Assembly: GCF_002214185.1 (NCBI RefSeq)
Contig: NZ_CP022161.1
Coordinates: 4,277,767 to 4,341,766, forward strand
Source of the DNA: Streptomyces capitiformicae
GTDB lineage: Bacteria > Actinomycetota > Actinomycetes > Streptomycetales > Streptomycetaceae
Direction of reading: 5' to 3'
Length of the DNA: 64,000 bases
The notes below the pieces were generated by a model, which was not told the origin of the DNA, did not search any database, and was given only the letters and a program-made list of their open reading frames with translations. Position numbers and translations under genes: made by a program. Of the stretch, positions 44,391 to 53,135 are shown piece by piece. Each line of letters opens with the position of its first letter. The first letter of the stretch is position 1.

Positions 44391-45653
44391 ATGCAACCGA
44401 CTGATCGCAAGGTGGTCGTGACCGGCGTCGGAGCGACGACACCGCTGGGCGGTGACAGCACGACCACGTGGCAGGGACTCATGGCGGGCCGCTCCGCCGT
44501 GCGGCTGCTGACGCACGCCTGGGCCGCCGAGACCCCGGTGCGGATCGCCGCGGAGATCGCGGTGGAACCCACCGAATGCCTGTCCCGGGTCGAGGCCCGC
44601 AAGCTCGACCGCTCCGCCCAGTTCGCCCTGATCGCGGCGCGCGAGGCGTGGGCCGACGCGGGGTTCACCGCCCCGGCGGGCATGGACACCTCCGTAGACC
44701 CGGACCGGCTCGGCGTGGTCATCGCCTCCGGCATCGGCGGGGTGACCTCCCTGCTCCAGCAGTACGACGTCTTCCGGGACCAGGGCGTCCGCAAGGTGTC
44801 TCCCCACACCATCCCGATGATGCTGCCGAACACACAGGGCGCCAACGTCGGACTGGACCTCAACGCCCGGGCCGGAGTGCACTCACCCGTCAGCGCGTGC
44901 GCCTCGGGCGCCGAGTCGGTCGGATACGCCATCGACATGATCCGCACGGGCCGGGCCGACATCGTCGTCGCCGGCGGCACCGAGGCGGCGATCCACCCGC
45001 TGAACATAGCCGGCTTCGGCAACATGATGGCCATGTCCAAGCGCAACGACGACCCGACCGCCGCCTCGCGCCCGTACGACTCGGCCCGCGACGGCTTCGT
45101 CATGGGCGAGGGCTGCGGTGTGATCGTGCTGGAGACGGCGGAGCATGCCGCGCGGCGCGGCGCCCGCGTCTACGCGGAGGCCGTCGGGCAGGGTCTCTCC
45201 GCCGACAGCCACCACATCACTCAGCCCGAACCGACGGGTCGTGGCATCGCCGCCGCGCTCACCGCGCTGCTGGACTCCTCCGATCTGAAGCCGGCCCAGG
45301 TCGTGCACGTCAACGCACACGCGACGTCGACCCCCCGGGGCGATGTGGCCGAGGTGAAGGCGTTGCGCAAGGTCTTCGGCGACGACATGGACCATGTGGC
45401 GGTGTCGGCCACAAAGTCCATGACCGGGCATCTCCTCGGCGGGGCCGGCGGTGTGGAGACCGTGGCGACGGTTCTCGCCCTGCATCATCGACTCGCCCCG
45501 CCGACCATCAACCTCGACGACCTCGACCCGGAGGTCGAGGCCGACATCGTCCGCGGCGAGCCCCGGGCTCTGCCCGACGGGCCGATCGCCGCCCTCAACA
45601 ACTCGTTCGGCTTCGGCGGTCACAACGTGGTGCTCGCCTTCCGCACGGTCTGA
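44391..45653 (+). CDS. fabF: beta-ketoacyl-ACP synthase II (FabF-like)
   Basis: A 420-aa condensing enzyme elongating acyl-ACP with malonyl-ACP. The Cys-His-His triad is present: SACASGAESVGYAIDM, VNAHATSTPRGD and KSMTGHLLGGAGGVE; LNNSFGFGGHNVVLAF closes the fold. Lys in KSMTGH is conserved, so it is catalytically competent and not a chain-length-factor type. It follows the ACP gene by 19 nt and ends at a bidirectional terminator. In context it probably builds or modifies the starter chain loaded on the KS-AT-ACP-AOS protein. Alternatively it is a spare housekeeping paralogue. Confidence 0.92.
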   Translation: MQPTDRKVVVTGVGATTPLGGDSTTTWQGLMAGRSAVRLLTHAWAAETPVRIAAEIAVEPTECLSRVEARKLDRSAQFALIAAREAWADAGFTAPAGMDTSVDPDRLGVVIASGIGGVTSLLQQYDVFRDQGVRKVSPHTIPMMLPNTQGANVGLDLNARAGVHSPVSACASGAESVGYAIDMIRTGRADIVVAGGTEAAIHPLNIAGFGNMMAMSKRNDDPTAASRPYDSARDGFVMGEGCGVIVLETAEHAARRGARVYAEAVGQGLSADSHHITQPEPTGRGIAAALTALLDSSDLKPAQVVHVNAHATSTPRGDVAEVKALRKVFGDDMDHVAVSATKSMTGHLLGGAGGVETVATVLALHHRLAPPTINLDDLDPEVEADIVRGEPRALPDGPIAALNNSFGFGGHNVVLAFRTV

Positions 45654-45804
45654 CCCTCGGGAGTCGCCGGACAAGGCTGCTTTCGGGAGTGGCCGCCCGA
45701 CGCACACGGATGCAGTCTCCCCAGAAAGCCGAACCCTGATCAACCGCCCTTCCGGAGAGCGGAAAGGACACCGGATTTTACAGGCGTAAATTTGCCAGAA
45801 ATAA

Positions 45805-45835
45805 GTTACCGGCCGGTTGGAAACCGGCCGGTAAC
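45805..45835. terminator. bidirectional terminator between fabF and the AraC gene
   Basis: Perfect 14-bp arms (GTTACCGGCCGGTT/AACCGGCCGGTAAC) around GGA. The left arm contains the AraC stop codon. Confidence 0.8.
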
Positions 45836-46768
45836 GTCGTTCCAGGGCCATCTGTGTTCGTTTCCCGATGCCTGAACAAGCGTGTCGCGACTGCGCCGAA
45901 AAGCTCCGGGCGTCATCCTGACGCGGCGCATGAAAAACTTGGTGAAGTTGGTGACCTCGGTGAATCCCAACTGTCGGGCCACGGCGCCGATGGGCAGGCT
46001 CGTATGCATCAGCAGACGGCGCGCTTCGAGAGCCACCCGGGCATCGATGAGATCCTTGGCGGTGGTGCCGGCGCCGGCCCGGCACGCGCGGGACAGGGCG
46101 CGGGTCGTGCAATTCAGCGCGGCGGCGTAGTCCTCCACCCGGCGGGTGGTGCGGTAGGAGCGGTCCAGCTCCTTTCGGAACCGCAGGAACAGCTCCCCCC
46201 AGCCGTTGTCGCCGACCGGGGCGAACGGGGTCCCGCACTCGCCCTGCGACCTGCATATTTGATCGACGTTCAGCACGAAGACAGCCAGCAGATGTTTGAG
46301 GAGATCCTCGCCCAACTCCCGTTCGGGCCGCTGGAATTCCTCCCGCATCAGGTCGAGGATCCGTCCGAGGTCCGCCCGTTCGCGCTCGCCCAGCCTCCAG
46401 TGCGAGGGCCGCAGCACATCGTCGAGCATCCCCATGCGGGCATTCACACGCAGGGGAAACGCCTCGGTGAACATGATGAGGTCGCCCGTCAGGTCGTGCT
46501 GCGGCGCGGCCTGGACGATCTGGTTCGGCCGGATCCACAGCAGGCTTCCCGGACGGCACTCGAAGCGCATCGAGTCGAGTGAGAAAGTACCGGTCCCCTG
46601 GTCGACCAGCAGGATCTGATGGAACTCGTACCGGTGCGGGGAGGCGAGGAACTCCCTGGAAACCCACTTCGTGAGTTCCTGGTACGAGGTCGCAGCGATT
46701 CCGCTTCCCGGTCGGCATACCGAGGAGTAGGGAATGACAGGGATCGGCAAGGAGTCGAAATCGACCAT
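45806..46768 (-). CDS. AraC-family regulator with cupin-type sensor
   Basis: A 320-aa regulator. The N-terminal domain is a cupin-like AraC_binding fold (YEFHQILLVDQGTGTFSLDS, then CRPGSLLWIRPNQI), followed by a helical linker. The C-terminal double HTH is VEDYAAALNCTTRALSRACR, LIDARVALEARRLLMHTSLP, IGAVARQLGFTEVTNFTKFF, RRVRMTPGAFRR. I prefer ATG 46768; a TTG at 46786 after GGGAAAGG would add six residues. It is divergent from the second IclR gene (about 120 bp between starts) and convergent with fabF, so it may control either unit. Confidence 0.88.
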   Translation of the reverse strand: MVDFDSLPIPVIPYSSVCRPGSGIAATSYQELTKWVSREFLASPHRYEFHQILLVDQGTGTFSLDSMRFECRPGSLLWIRPNQIVQAAPQHDLTGDLIMFTEAFPLRVNARMGMLDDVLRPSHWRLGERERADLGRILDLMREEFQRPERELGEDLLKHLLAVFVLNVDQICRSQGECGTPFAPVGDNGWGELFLRFRKELDRSYRTTRRVEDYAAALNCTTRALSRACRAGAGTTAKDLIDARVALEARRLLMHTSLPIGAVARQLGFTEVTNFTKFFMRRVRMTPGAFRRSRDTLVQASGNEHRWPWNDVTGRFPTGR

Positions 46769-46888
46769 AGAAGCTACCGGAATCAACCTTTCCCGTACAT
46801 CTTGAAGGTTGAATTATAGGGGCGGCCGCCCGTTGCCGGGTCATGGCTGGCACATACCCTTGTGTGCACAGGAAAGGAACAAGGCGGG

Positions 46889-47656
46889 ATGATCATACCT
46901 CATTCCGGCATGCCGGAGCGCTCGGTCGTCGATCGCGCCCTGAGCGTTCTTGGAGCGTTCGACCGGCAGAACCGCACTCTGACACTGAGCGACATCAGTC
47001 GACGCTCGGGGCTCCCGCTCGCGACGGCGCACCGCATCGTGAACAAGCTGCGTAGCTGGGGAGCCCTGGAGAGAAGCGAGGACGGCGGATACAGCATCGG
47101 CTTACGACTGTGGGAGACGGGGACGCTGGCGCCTCGCTGCTCGCCGCTCGCCGAGGCGGCTCAGCCGTATCTGATGGAGCTTCACGCCCGTACCTCGGCC
47201 GGGGCGTTCCTCTTGATCCGCGACCGTGTCGAGGGGGTCTGTCTCTCGTTCGTGGTCCACGGGCCGGACTCCCTGATGAGCTGGATCGAGTCGGGAGACC
47301 GGAGGCCGCTGCACGCCTGCGCCGCGGGGCTGGTCCTGCTCGCGTACGCCAGCGAGGCCGTCCAGAACGAGGTCTGCGCGGGGCCGCTGCGCGCGTACAC
47401 ACCGGCGACGCCGGTCCACGGCGCCGCGCTGCGGCAGGCCCTCGCGAAGGTCAGACGCGAGGGCTACGCGGTGACACACCGCACGCTGGACCCGGACTCC
47501 AGCAGTGTCGCGTTCCCCGTGCGCTCCGCCGACGGGGCTGTGATGGCTGCGGTGGGTGTGGTGGCGCAGGCGGACACGTTCCACCCGGCGAAACTGCTGC
47601 CCCCGGTCTCCACCACGGCCGACGCCGTGTCCCAGCACATGCGGTCCTGCGGGTGA
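46889..47656 (+). CDS. IclR-family transcriptional regulator (copy 2)
   Basis: A 255-aa IclR protein paralogous to the one at 43037: RSVVDRALSVLGAFDRQNRT, LTLSDISRRSGLPLATAHRI, VNKLRSWGALERSEDGGYSI. The effector domain continues through LHACAAGLVLLAYASEAV to HMRSCG, without the tail of copy 1. ATG 46889 follows AAGGCGGG; an in-frame ATG at 46862 and a later one at 46910 (MPERS) are alternatives. A TGTGCACA palindrome lies about 30 nt upstream. With copy 1 and the AraC gene it makes three regulators around two biosynthetic genes. Confidence 0.88.
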   Translation: MIIPHSGMPERSVVDRALSVLGAFDRQNRTLTLSDISRRSGLPLATAHRIVNKLRSWGALERSEDGGYSIGLRLWETGTLAPRCSPLAEAAQPYLMELHARTSAGAFLLIRDRVEGVCLSFVVHGPDSLMSWIESGDRRPLHACAAGLVLLAYASEAVQNEVCAGPLRAYTPATPVHGAALRQALAKVRREGYAVTHRTLDPDSSSVAFPVRSADGAVMAAVGVVAQADTFHPAKLLPPVSTTADAVSQHMRSCG

Positions 47657-47657
47657 C

Positions 47658-47685
47658 GGGCTACGGGCTACGGGCTACGGGCTAC
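47658..47685. repeat. GGGCTAC x4 tandem repeat
   Basis: Four exact 7-bp copies immediately after the IclR stop. It is outside any gene and downstream of convergent genes, so slippage would probably be silent. Confidence 0.85.
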
Positions 47686-47787
47686 GGACATGAGCACGTG
47701 CACGGGAGGACGGTCCCGTCCCGCCACGGGGTCACAGGCGCTCGGTCCGCCGTGTCGTGTCCGACGGCGCGGTGCTCGATGGAGCTG

Positions 47788-48351
47788 TCAGATCGGGGTC
47801 GACGCCGACGGTACGAACGGTGCCCCGTGTCCCGGCACGATCAGCGCCGGGCCGAGGGCCAGGACCTTCTCCCTGGCCGCTCGCAGCTGCTCACGGTCGG
47901 GCGCGAACGGGTCGTCGGCCGGTCCCTCGGCGGTCCACCACAGGTGGGTCAGGACCACCAGACCCTCGTCCGCCGTGACCAGGGTGCTGACGTCCTCGGC
48001 GGTGTGGCCGGGGGTCGTCATGAGCGTGATCGACGGGGAGAGGCGGTAGCCGTCGGCGTCCCGGTCCTCCCAGATGTCGTCGTGGTAGATGGCCATGTGG
48101 TCGTGGAAGCGGGCTTCGGGAAACAGCGCCGCGTTCAGCGTGTGGTCCGGGTGATGGTGGCTGAAGATCACGTCGGTGACGTCTTCGGGGCTCAGTCCGT
48201 GGTGCGTGAGCGGATCCAGGATGAGCCGGCGGTCCGCGACCATGCCGGGATCGACGATCGCGACGGTCTCGCCGTCGACGAGCAGGGTGACGGTGCCGGC
48301 CACCCGCGTTTCGGCGTAACCGGTGGTCAGGACGTGGAAGGCGGCGGTCAT
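47788..48351 (-). CDS. metallo-beta-lactamase-fold hydrolase
   Basis: A 187-aa MBL-fold protein. The metal motif is FSHHHPDHT (HxHxDH, about residues 63-70), with TTPGHTAED later and a C-terminal LIVPGHGAPF giving the further His ligands. It is short and lacks any extra domain, like MBLAC1-type hydrolases; lactone or thioester hydrolysis is possible but unproven. ATG 48351 follows AAGGAG. It lies 44 nt downstream of the TetR gene on the same strand and is probably co-transcribed with it. Proximity to a lipid or signal cluster makes a lactonase role worth considering. Confidence 0.82.
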   Translation of the reverse strand: MTAAFHVLTTGYAETRVAGTVTLLVDGETVAIVDPGMVADRRLILDPLTHHGLSPEDVTDVIFSHHHPDHTLNAALFPEARFHDHMAIYHDDIWEDRDADGYRLSPSITLMTTPGHTAEDVSTLVTADEGLVVLTHLWWTAEGPADDPFAPDREQLRAAREKVLALGPALIVPGHGAPFVPSASTPI

Positions 48352-48395
48352 GAGGGGCTCCTTGGGCGATGGGTGCGTGGGGCCGTGCGAGCCGG

Positions 48396-49010
48396 TCACC
48401 GGGGAAGGAGCGCCCGGAAACCGGTGAGCAGGGCACGGAGACCGGTGTCGAACGCGAGCTCGGCCCGGCGGTGGTCGGTGGGGGTGTCGTCGAGTACGGC
48501 GGCGAGGTGGGGAGCGGTTTCACGGGGCACGTCGGAGACCATCACCGGTGGCGCGACGAGGTCGAGGGCCGAGCCGAGGATGAAGCTCTCCAGGGCGTTG
48601 ATCAGGAGCATGACCTGGCCGGTGGCGAAGCCGGCGGTCAGCAGGAGCTCGGCGACCTTCTCGTACATCGCGTGCATGAAGGGCTCGGCCAACGGGGCCG
48701 TCGCGAGCAGGGGCACCGCCCCGGCGTGGGTGGCGAAGGCCGCGCGGTAGGTGCGGGCCCATGCCTCCAGGGCCTGTTCCCAGGGCTGTGTCGGGTCCCA
48801 GTCGTCGGTTGCGGTCTCCAGGGCCAGCGCTTCCCTCATGAGCGAGATGATCTCGTCTCGGCCGGACACATGGTGGTAGAGCGCGGAGGGGGCGACGCCG
48901 AGCTCTCGGGCCAGGGCGGGAATGGTGAGGACGCCCTGCTCATCGACGATTCTCAGCGCTGCGGCGCCGATGCGTCGGCGGTCCAGCAGAGGGGTGCGCG
49001 GCCTTGCCAC
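48396..49010 (-). CDS. TetR-family regulator (TetR_C_1-like)
   Basis: A 204-aa repressor. HTH (about 12-55): RIGAAALRIVDEQGVLTIPA, LARELGVAPSALYHHVSGRD. The C-terminal domain PWEQALEAWARTYRAAFATH is that of the TetR_C_1 class. GTG 49010 follows GAGGAG. It is divergent from the amidohydrolase gene at 49191, with inverted repeats between them. It likely represses that catabolic/transport unit and its own operon with the MBL gene. Confidence 0.88.
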   Translation of the reverse strand: MARPRTPLLDRRRIGAAALRIVDEQGVLTIPALARELGVAPSALYHHVSGRDEIISLMREALALETATDDWDPTQPWEQALEAWARTYRAAFATHAGAVPLLATAPLAEPFMHAMYEKVAELLLTAGFATGQVMLLINALESFILGSALDLVAPPVMVSDVPRETAPHLAAVLDDTPTDHRRAELAFDTGLRALLTGFRALLPR

Positions 49011-49077
49011 ATGGGCTCCTCTTCGTACGTCTCCCCGCCGGGCGGCGGCACGGCCGCCCGCGGGTTGTCACCCGAAC

Positions 49078-49153
49078 TTTACCGAATGACTTTCAGTAAA
49101 ACTCTTCCTGACTGCCCCGGTGCCGCCTACATTACCGAAACCGAATCGGTTTC
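49078..49153. promoter_or_regulatory. two inverted repeats in the TetR/amidohydrolase promoter region
   Basis: TTTACCGAA-TGACT-TTCAGTAAA at 49078-49100 (8 of 9 arm positions pair) and GAAACCGA-A-TCGGTTTC at 49137-49153 (perfect). Both lie between the divergent starts. The first, TTTACyGAA, has the size and symmetry expected of a TetR operator; the second may overlap the amidohydrolase promoter. Confidence 0.55.
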
Positions 49154-49190
49154 AGTTCGGTTGTCGTTACGACGGGAAGGTGCCGCCGCC

Positions 49191-50849
49191 ATGCATGCCG
49201 ACATCGTGTTCACCGGAGGGACCGTCAGGACCGGAGGCCCCGAAGGCCCGGTGTTCGACGCCCTCGCCGTCACGAGTGGCAGGATCAGCGCGCTCGGGGC
49301 GGAGGCGCTCGCCACCGCCCGCGGCAGCAACACCACCGTGGTCGACCTGCAAGGCGGCGCCCTGCTGCCCGCGTTCGGCGACGGGCACGTGCACCCGGTG
49401 ATGGGCGGACTGGGCCTGCTGGGAGCGCCCGTCCGCGAGTGCACCTCCGTGGAGGGGATCGTCGAGGCCGTACGACACTGGGCCGACGAGCACCCCGAGG
49501 CCGAGTGGATCACCGGCGACGGTTTCGACGCCTGGCTCGCCCCCGACGGCCGGTTCGACGCCCGCTGGCTGGACGCGGCCGTCCCCGACCGGCCCGTGGT
49601 GCTGCGCACGATGGACCACCACACCGCATGGGTGAACAGCGAGGCCCTGCGTCGGGCCGGGTTCAGCGCCGCCACTCCCGACCCGGACGGCGGGGAGATC
49701 GTGCGCAGGGAAGGCTCCACCGAACCGCTGGGCACACTGCGCGAGTTCGGTGCTGTGCTGCCTGTCCTCGGCCTCGTACCCCAGCCGCCCCACGAAGCGC
49801 AGGTGGGCGCGCTGCGCGAGACCGCCGCCCGGTTCGCCGCCGCCGGGGTGACCTGGGTACAGGACGCCTGGGTGGAACCGCACCACGCCGACGTCTGGAT
49901 CACTGCGGCGACCAGTGGCCCGGGGCTTCCCATCCGTGCCGACCTCGGGTTCTTCCTGGGACCGGAGCACTGGCGCGAGCAGCTCCCCCGGATCGCCGCC
50001 GAGCGGGAGCGTGTGGAAGGTGCCGCTCCCGGGCTGCTCACCGCGCACACCGTGAAGTTCTTCGCCGACGGGGTCATCGAATCCGGCACGGCCGCCCTCC
50101 TGGAGCCGTACACCGACTGCCCGCACTCCCACGGCATCGCCAACTGGACACCGAGCGAACTGGCGGAGGCCGTCACAGCCATCGACGCCCTCGGTTTCCA
50201 GCCGCACATCCACGCGCTCGGCGACGGCGGTGTCCGGGTCGCCCTCGACGCCATCGAGGCCGCGGCCCGCGTCAACGGCCCCCGCAACCGCCGCCCGGTC
50301 ATCGCCCACGCCCAGCTGATCGACCCCGCCGACCTGCCCCGCTTCGCCGAACTAGGGGTGATCGCCAATCTCCAGCCGCTGTGGGCGCAGCCCGACCGGC
50401 TGATGACCGATCTCATCCTGCCGAAGATCGGCCCGGAGCGCGGCACGCGGCAGTACCAGATCGCCGCCCTGCTCGCCTCCGGCGCCCGCATCGCGTTCGG
50501 CAGCGACTGGCCGGTCACCGATCACGAACCGCTGCGGGGCATCGCCACCGCCGTGACCCGCCAGACGCCCGAGGGGATCCCCGAGGGCGGCTGGCTCCCC
50601 CAGGAGCGGATCGACACCGCGACCGCCCTGGCCGCCTACTCCGCCGGATGCGCCTACCAGGCGTTCGAGGAGGAGAAGTGGGGCGTCCTGCGCCCCGGAA
50701 TGTGGGCCGACCTGGTGCATCTCGCCGCAGACCCGGTCGAGACCGCACCTGGCGACCTCGCGCACCTGCCCGTCCTGGGCACCTGGCTCGCCGGCCGACG
50801 CACACACGGCTCCGGCACCCCCGTCACCGTGCCGACCGTGGCCCGATAG
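49191..50849 (+). CDS. YtcJ-type amidohydrolase (amidohydrolase family 3)
   Basis: A 552-aa zinc-dependent hydrolase. The start DIVFTGGTVRTGG and VVDLQGGALLPAFGDGHVHP (HxH metal ligands) are typical. LRTMDHHTAWVNSEALRRAG, TAHTVKFFADGVIESGTAAL, the HIHALGDGGV segment, VIAHAQLIDP and FGSDWPV with the catalytic Asp complete the family pattern. Substrates of YtcJ-like enzymes are rarely known; N-acyl or cyclic amide compounds are usual. It is followed after 83 bp by an amino-acid-type permease, so it probably releases a compound the permease imports. A fragment of a related, Tat-exported gene lies at 26830. Confidence 0.9.
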   Translation: MHADIVFTGGTVRTGGPEGPVFDALAVTSGRISALGAEALATARGSNTTVVDLQGGALLPAFGDGHVHPVMGGLGLLGAPVRECTSVEGIVEAVRHWADEHPEAEWITGDGFDAWLAPDGRFDARWLDAAVPDRPVVLRTMDHHTAWVNSEALRRAGFSAATPDPDGGEIVRREGSTEPLGTLREFGAVLPVLGLVPQPPHEAQVGALRETAARFAAAGVTWVQDAWVEPHHADVWITAATSGPGLPIRADLGFFLGPEHWREQLPRIAAERERVEGAAPGLLTAHTVKFFADGVIESGTAALLEPYTDCPHSHGIANWTPSELAEAVTAIDALGFQPHIHALGDGGVRVALDAIEAAARVNGPRNRRPVIAHAQLIDPADLPRFAELGVIANLQPLWAQPDRLMTDLILPKIGPERGTRQYQIAALLASGARIAFGSDWPVTDHEPLRGIATAVTRQTPEGIPEGGWLPQERIDTATALAAYSAGCAYQAFEEEKWGVLRPGMWADLVHLAADPVETAPGDLAHLPVLGTWLAGRRTHGSGTPVTVPTVAR

Positions 50850-50932
50850 CCTCACGGCGTCGTCACGGCCGGGCCCGCGTACCAGAGACAGTCCCCTCCC
50901 CCGTCGTCCTCACGCAGCACGCGGAGACCTCC

Positions 50933-52420
50933 ATGACCGAGCCCCACACCTCCACCGCTCCCCAACAACCTCCAACGGCCACCGGGACGGACCCGACCGG
51001 ACGCCTCCAGCGCGCCTCGCTCGGCGTCACCGACATCGTCTTCTTCGTCATCGCGGCCGCCGCCCCGCTCACCGTCATGGCGGGCATCGCCCCCCTCGCG
51101 ATCGTCTTCGGCGGTATCGGCGCCCCGGTGGCCTATCTGACGGCCGGCGTCGTACTGTGCCTGTTCGCGGTCGGTTTCACCGCCATGACGCCTTACATCC
51201 GCAACGCGGGCGCCTTCTACGCGTACGTCTCCCGGGGCCTGGGCCGCCCTGCCGGAGTGGGAGCGGCACTGCTCGCGGTGTTCTCCTACAACTCCCTGCA
51301 GATCGGCACCTACGGGGCCTTCGGCTTCTTCGCCGCCGGCACCATGAACGACCTCCTGGGCGTCGACCTGCCCTGGCCGGTCTACGCCTTCGCCGCAATC
51401 GGCATCGTGTGGTTCCTCGGCTTCCGGTCGATCCACGTGGGCGCCAAGGTCCTCGCCGCCCTGCTGATCGCGGAGACCGCCATCCTGGTGCTGCTGGCCG
51501 GCGCGATCCTCGTCAAGGGCGGTGCGGACGGCCTGAGCCTGGCCTCCTTCGCCCCCTCCAACGTCTTCACGTCAAAGATGAGCGCACCGCTGGGCCTCGC
51601 CATCGCCGCCTTCATCGGCTTCGAGTCCACCGTCCTCTACCGCGAGGAGGCCCGCGATCCCGACCGCACCGTGCCCCGCGCCACCTACCTGGCCGTCGGC
51701 TTCCTCGGCCTCTTCTACACGTTCATCGTCTGGGTCATCGTCCAGGCCTTCGGCGACGACAAAGCCGTCGGAACCGCGGCACAGAACCCCGCCGAGATGT
51801 TCTTCACCGCCATGACCCGCTACGTGGGCGACTGGGCCACCGACCTCCAGCGCGTCCTGATCGTCAGCAGCCTCCTGGCCTCCCTGCTCGCCTTCCACAA
51901 CGCCATCACCCGCTACGGCTACGCGCTGTCCGTCGAGGGCGCCGCTCCCGCCCCCCTGGGCCGCATCCACCCCCGGCACGGCTCGCCCTGGATCTCCGGC
52001 ATCGCGCAGACCGTGCTGGCGGTCGTCGTCACCGCTGTCTTCGCCGCGATCGGCGTGCACCCGTACAACCAGTTCCTGCTGTGGGTGAACACCCCCGGCG
52101 TGGTCGGCATCCTCGCGCTGCAGACGCTCGCGGCCTGCGCCGTGGCCGTCTTCTTCCGCCGCAACCCCGCCGCCAACGCGGCGGGACGCCTGCGCACGGT
52201 CGCCGCACCGGTGGCCGCCGCGCTCCTCCTGGCCGTGATCACAGGGCTGGTCTGCACGCGCCTGCAGCTCTTCACCGGTGCCTCGCCGACCGTCAACTGG
52301 ACGCTGGTCGCGCTGACTCCGATCGTCTTCGCGACCGGAGTGGCACTCGCGATGCGGATCCGCCGCAACCGGCCCGACGTCTACGCCAGGCTCTCCACCA
52401 CCGACGTCGACTCCGTGTGA
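50933..52420 (+). CDS. APC-superfamily amino acid permease
   Basis: A 495-aa membrane transporter with about 12 TM segments. After a 27-residue cytosolic start, TM1 reads VTDIVFFVIAAAAPLTVMAG, followed by TPYIRNAGAFYAYVSRGLG, a TM2-3 signature of APC amino acid/polyamine permeases. GLAIAAFIGFESTVLYREEA (TM6 and EEARDP) is the family's most conserved block. The C-terminal helices are VAAALLLAVITGLVCT and TLVALTPIVFATGVALAM. GGAG precedes ATG 50933. It is likely co-transcribed with the amidohydrolase and under the divergent TetR. Confidence 0.9.
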   Translation: MTEPHTSTAPQQPPTATGTDPTGRLQRASLGVTDIVFFVIAAAAPLTVMAGIAPLAIVFGGIGAPVAYLTAGVVLCLFAVGFTAMTPYIRNAGAFYAYVSRGLGRPAGVGAALLAVFSYNSLQIGTYGAFGFFAAGTMNDLLGVDLPWPVYAFAAIGIVWFLGFRSIHVGAKVLAALLIAETAILVLLAGAILVKGGADGLSLASFAPSNVFTSKMSAPLGLAIAAFIGFESTVLYREEARDPDRTVPRATYLAVGFLGLFYTFIVWVIVQAFGDDKAVGTAAQNPAEMFFTAMTRYVGDWATDLQRVLIVSSLLASLLAFHNAITRYGYALSVEGAAPAPLGRIHPRHGSPWISGIAQTVLAVVVTAVFAAIGVHPYNQFLLWVNTPGVVGILALQTLAACAVAVFFRRNPAANAAGRLRTVAAPVAAALLLAVITGLVCTRLQLFTGASPTVNWTLVALTPIVFATGVALAMRIRRNRPDVYARLSTTDVDSV

Positions 52421-53135
52421 CCGACACCTGGGCGGCCCGTCGCCGGGCTTGAACCTGGCGTACGGGTCGCCAGAGCCGACTGCCGGCCGCCACGTGCCGA
52501 ACGGCGGGTGTGTCCTGCCCGGCCGGGGCAGTGCGGACTTCCGCCGGATGCCGGCCCTCCTGGGTCGGGGAGATCTCGCCCGCCGGCTCGCCGTCCGCTC
52601 GACGAGCGGAGAGTCCACCTCGACGCGGACGGTGTCGCCGAGGTCGCGAACCATGACGCCGCTGATCCCCCGGTGACGCATGCGCGGCCATGGCACTGAC
52701 CGCCGAGCCCGACTCAGCCCGTCCGGGCGGTGACACCAACCAGCGCCCCCCGACCACGGCCATCCCCAGCGGGTGACAAGCCGGGCCGTGGGTGTCGCGT
52801 TCGCCCTCGTCCTTGTGGACTGCCTGATCAGCAGGACAGCGTGGCTCTCATCGGTCGGCCGCCCGTCGACGCTGATGAGAACCTTTGAAAACGGCCAGGG
52901 CTACTCGTCGCCCCACTCGGTCCGGCGTTCCACGGAATGGGGAGCTTCAACGAGCGCCCCGCAGGTTGTCGACCGGGGCCGCCCGCTCGTGGAGTGTGCG
53001 GGCCGTGCCGGCCGGTCAAGGGCGCCTTCGCCCGGCGCTACGCGCTGGGCTTCGCCCACCCTGGACAGTCCGTCCCGTCCCTGGACCTGGCTGGCTGGCT
53101 GGCTGGCTAGGGGGTGGTCGGTTCAACGAGCGCCA
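52421..53135. other. long gap without an intact gene
   Basis: About 715 bp. On the minus strand at about 52560-52680 a frame reads GVMVRDLGDTVRVEVDSPLV, which faintly recalls the C-terminal part of LarE-type sulfur transferases; it is short and unsupported otherwise. A CTGG x5 repeat lies at 53087-53106. The remainder shows nothing I recognise. Confidence 0.4.
53087..53106. repeat. CTGG x5 tetranucleotide repeat
   Basis: Five tandem CTGG units, about 30 nt past the end of the permease gene on the opposite strand. Not in a gene. Confidence 0.8.

Noticed and set aside
49078..49153. CRISPR-like or integration-site reading of the inverted repeats
   Set aside because: Only two unrelated palindromes, no spacers, no tRNA or integrase nearby.
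52560..52680. Possible LarE C-terminal fragment on the minus strand
   Set aside because: Only about 20 residues look alike and no catalytic motif is present; kept only as a remark.
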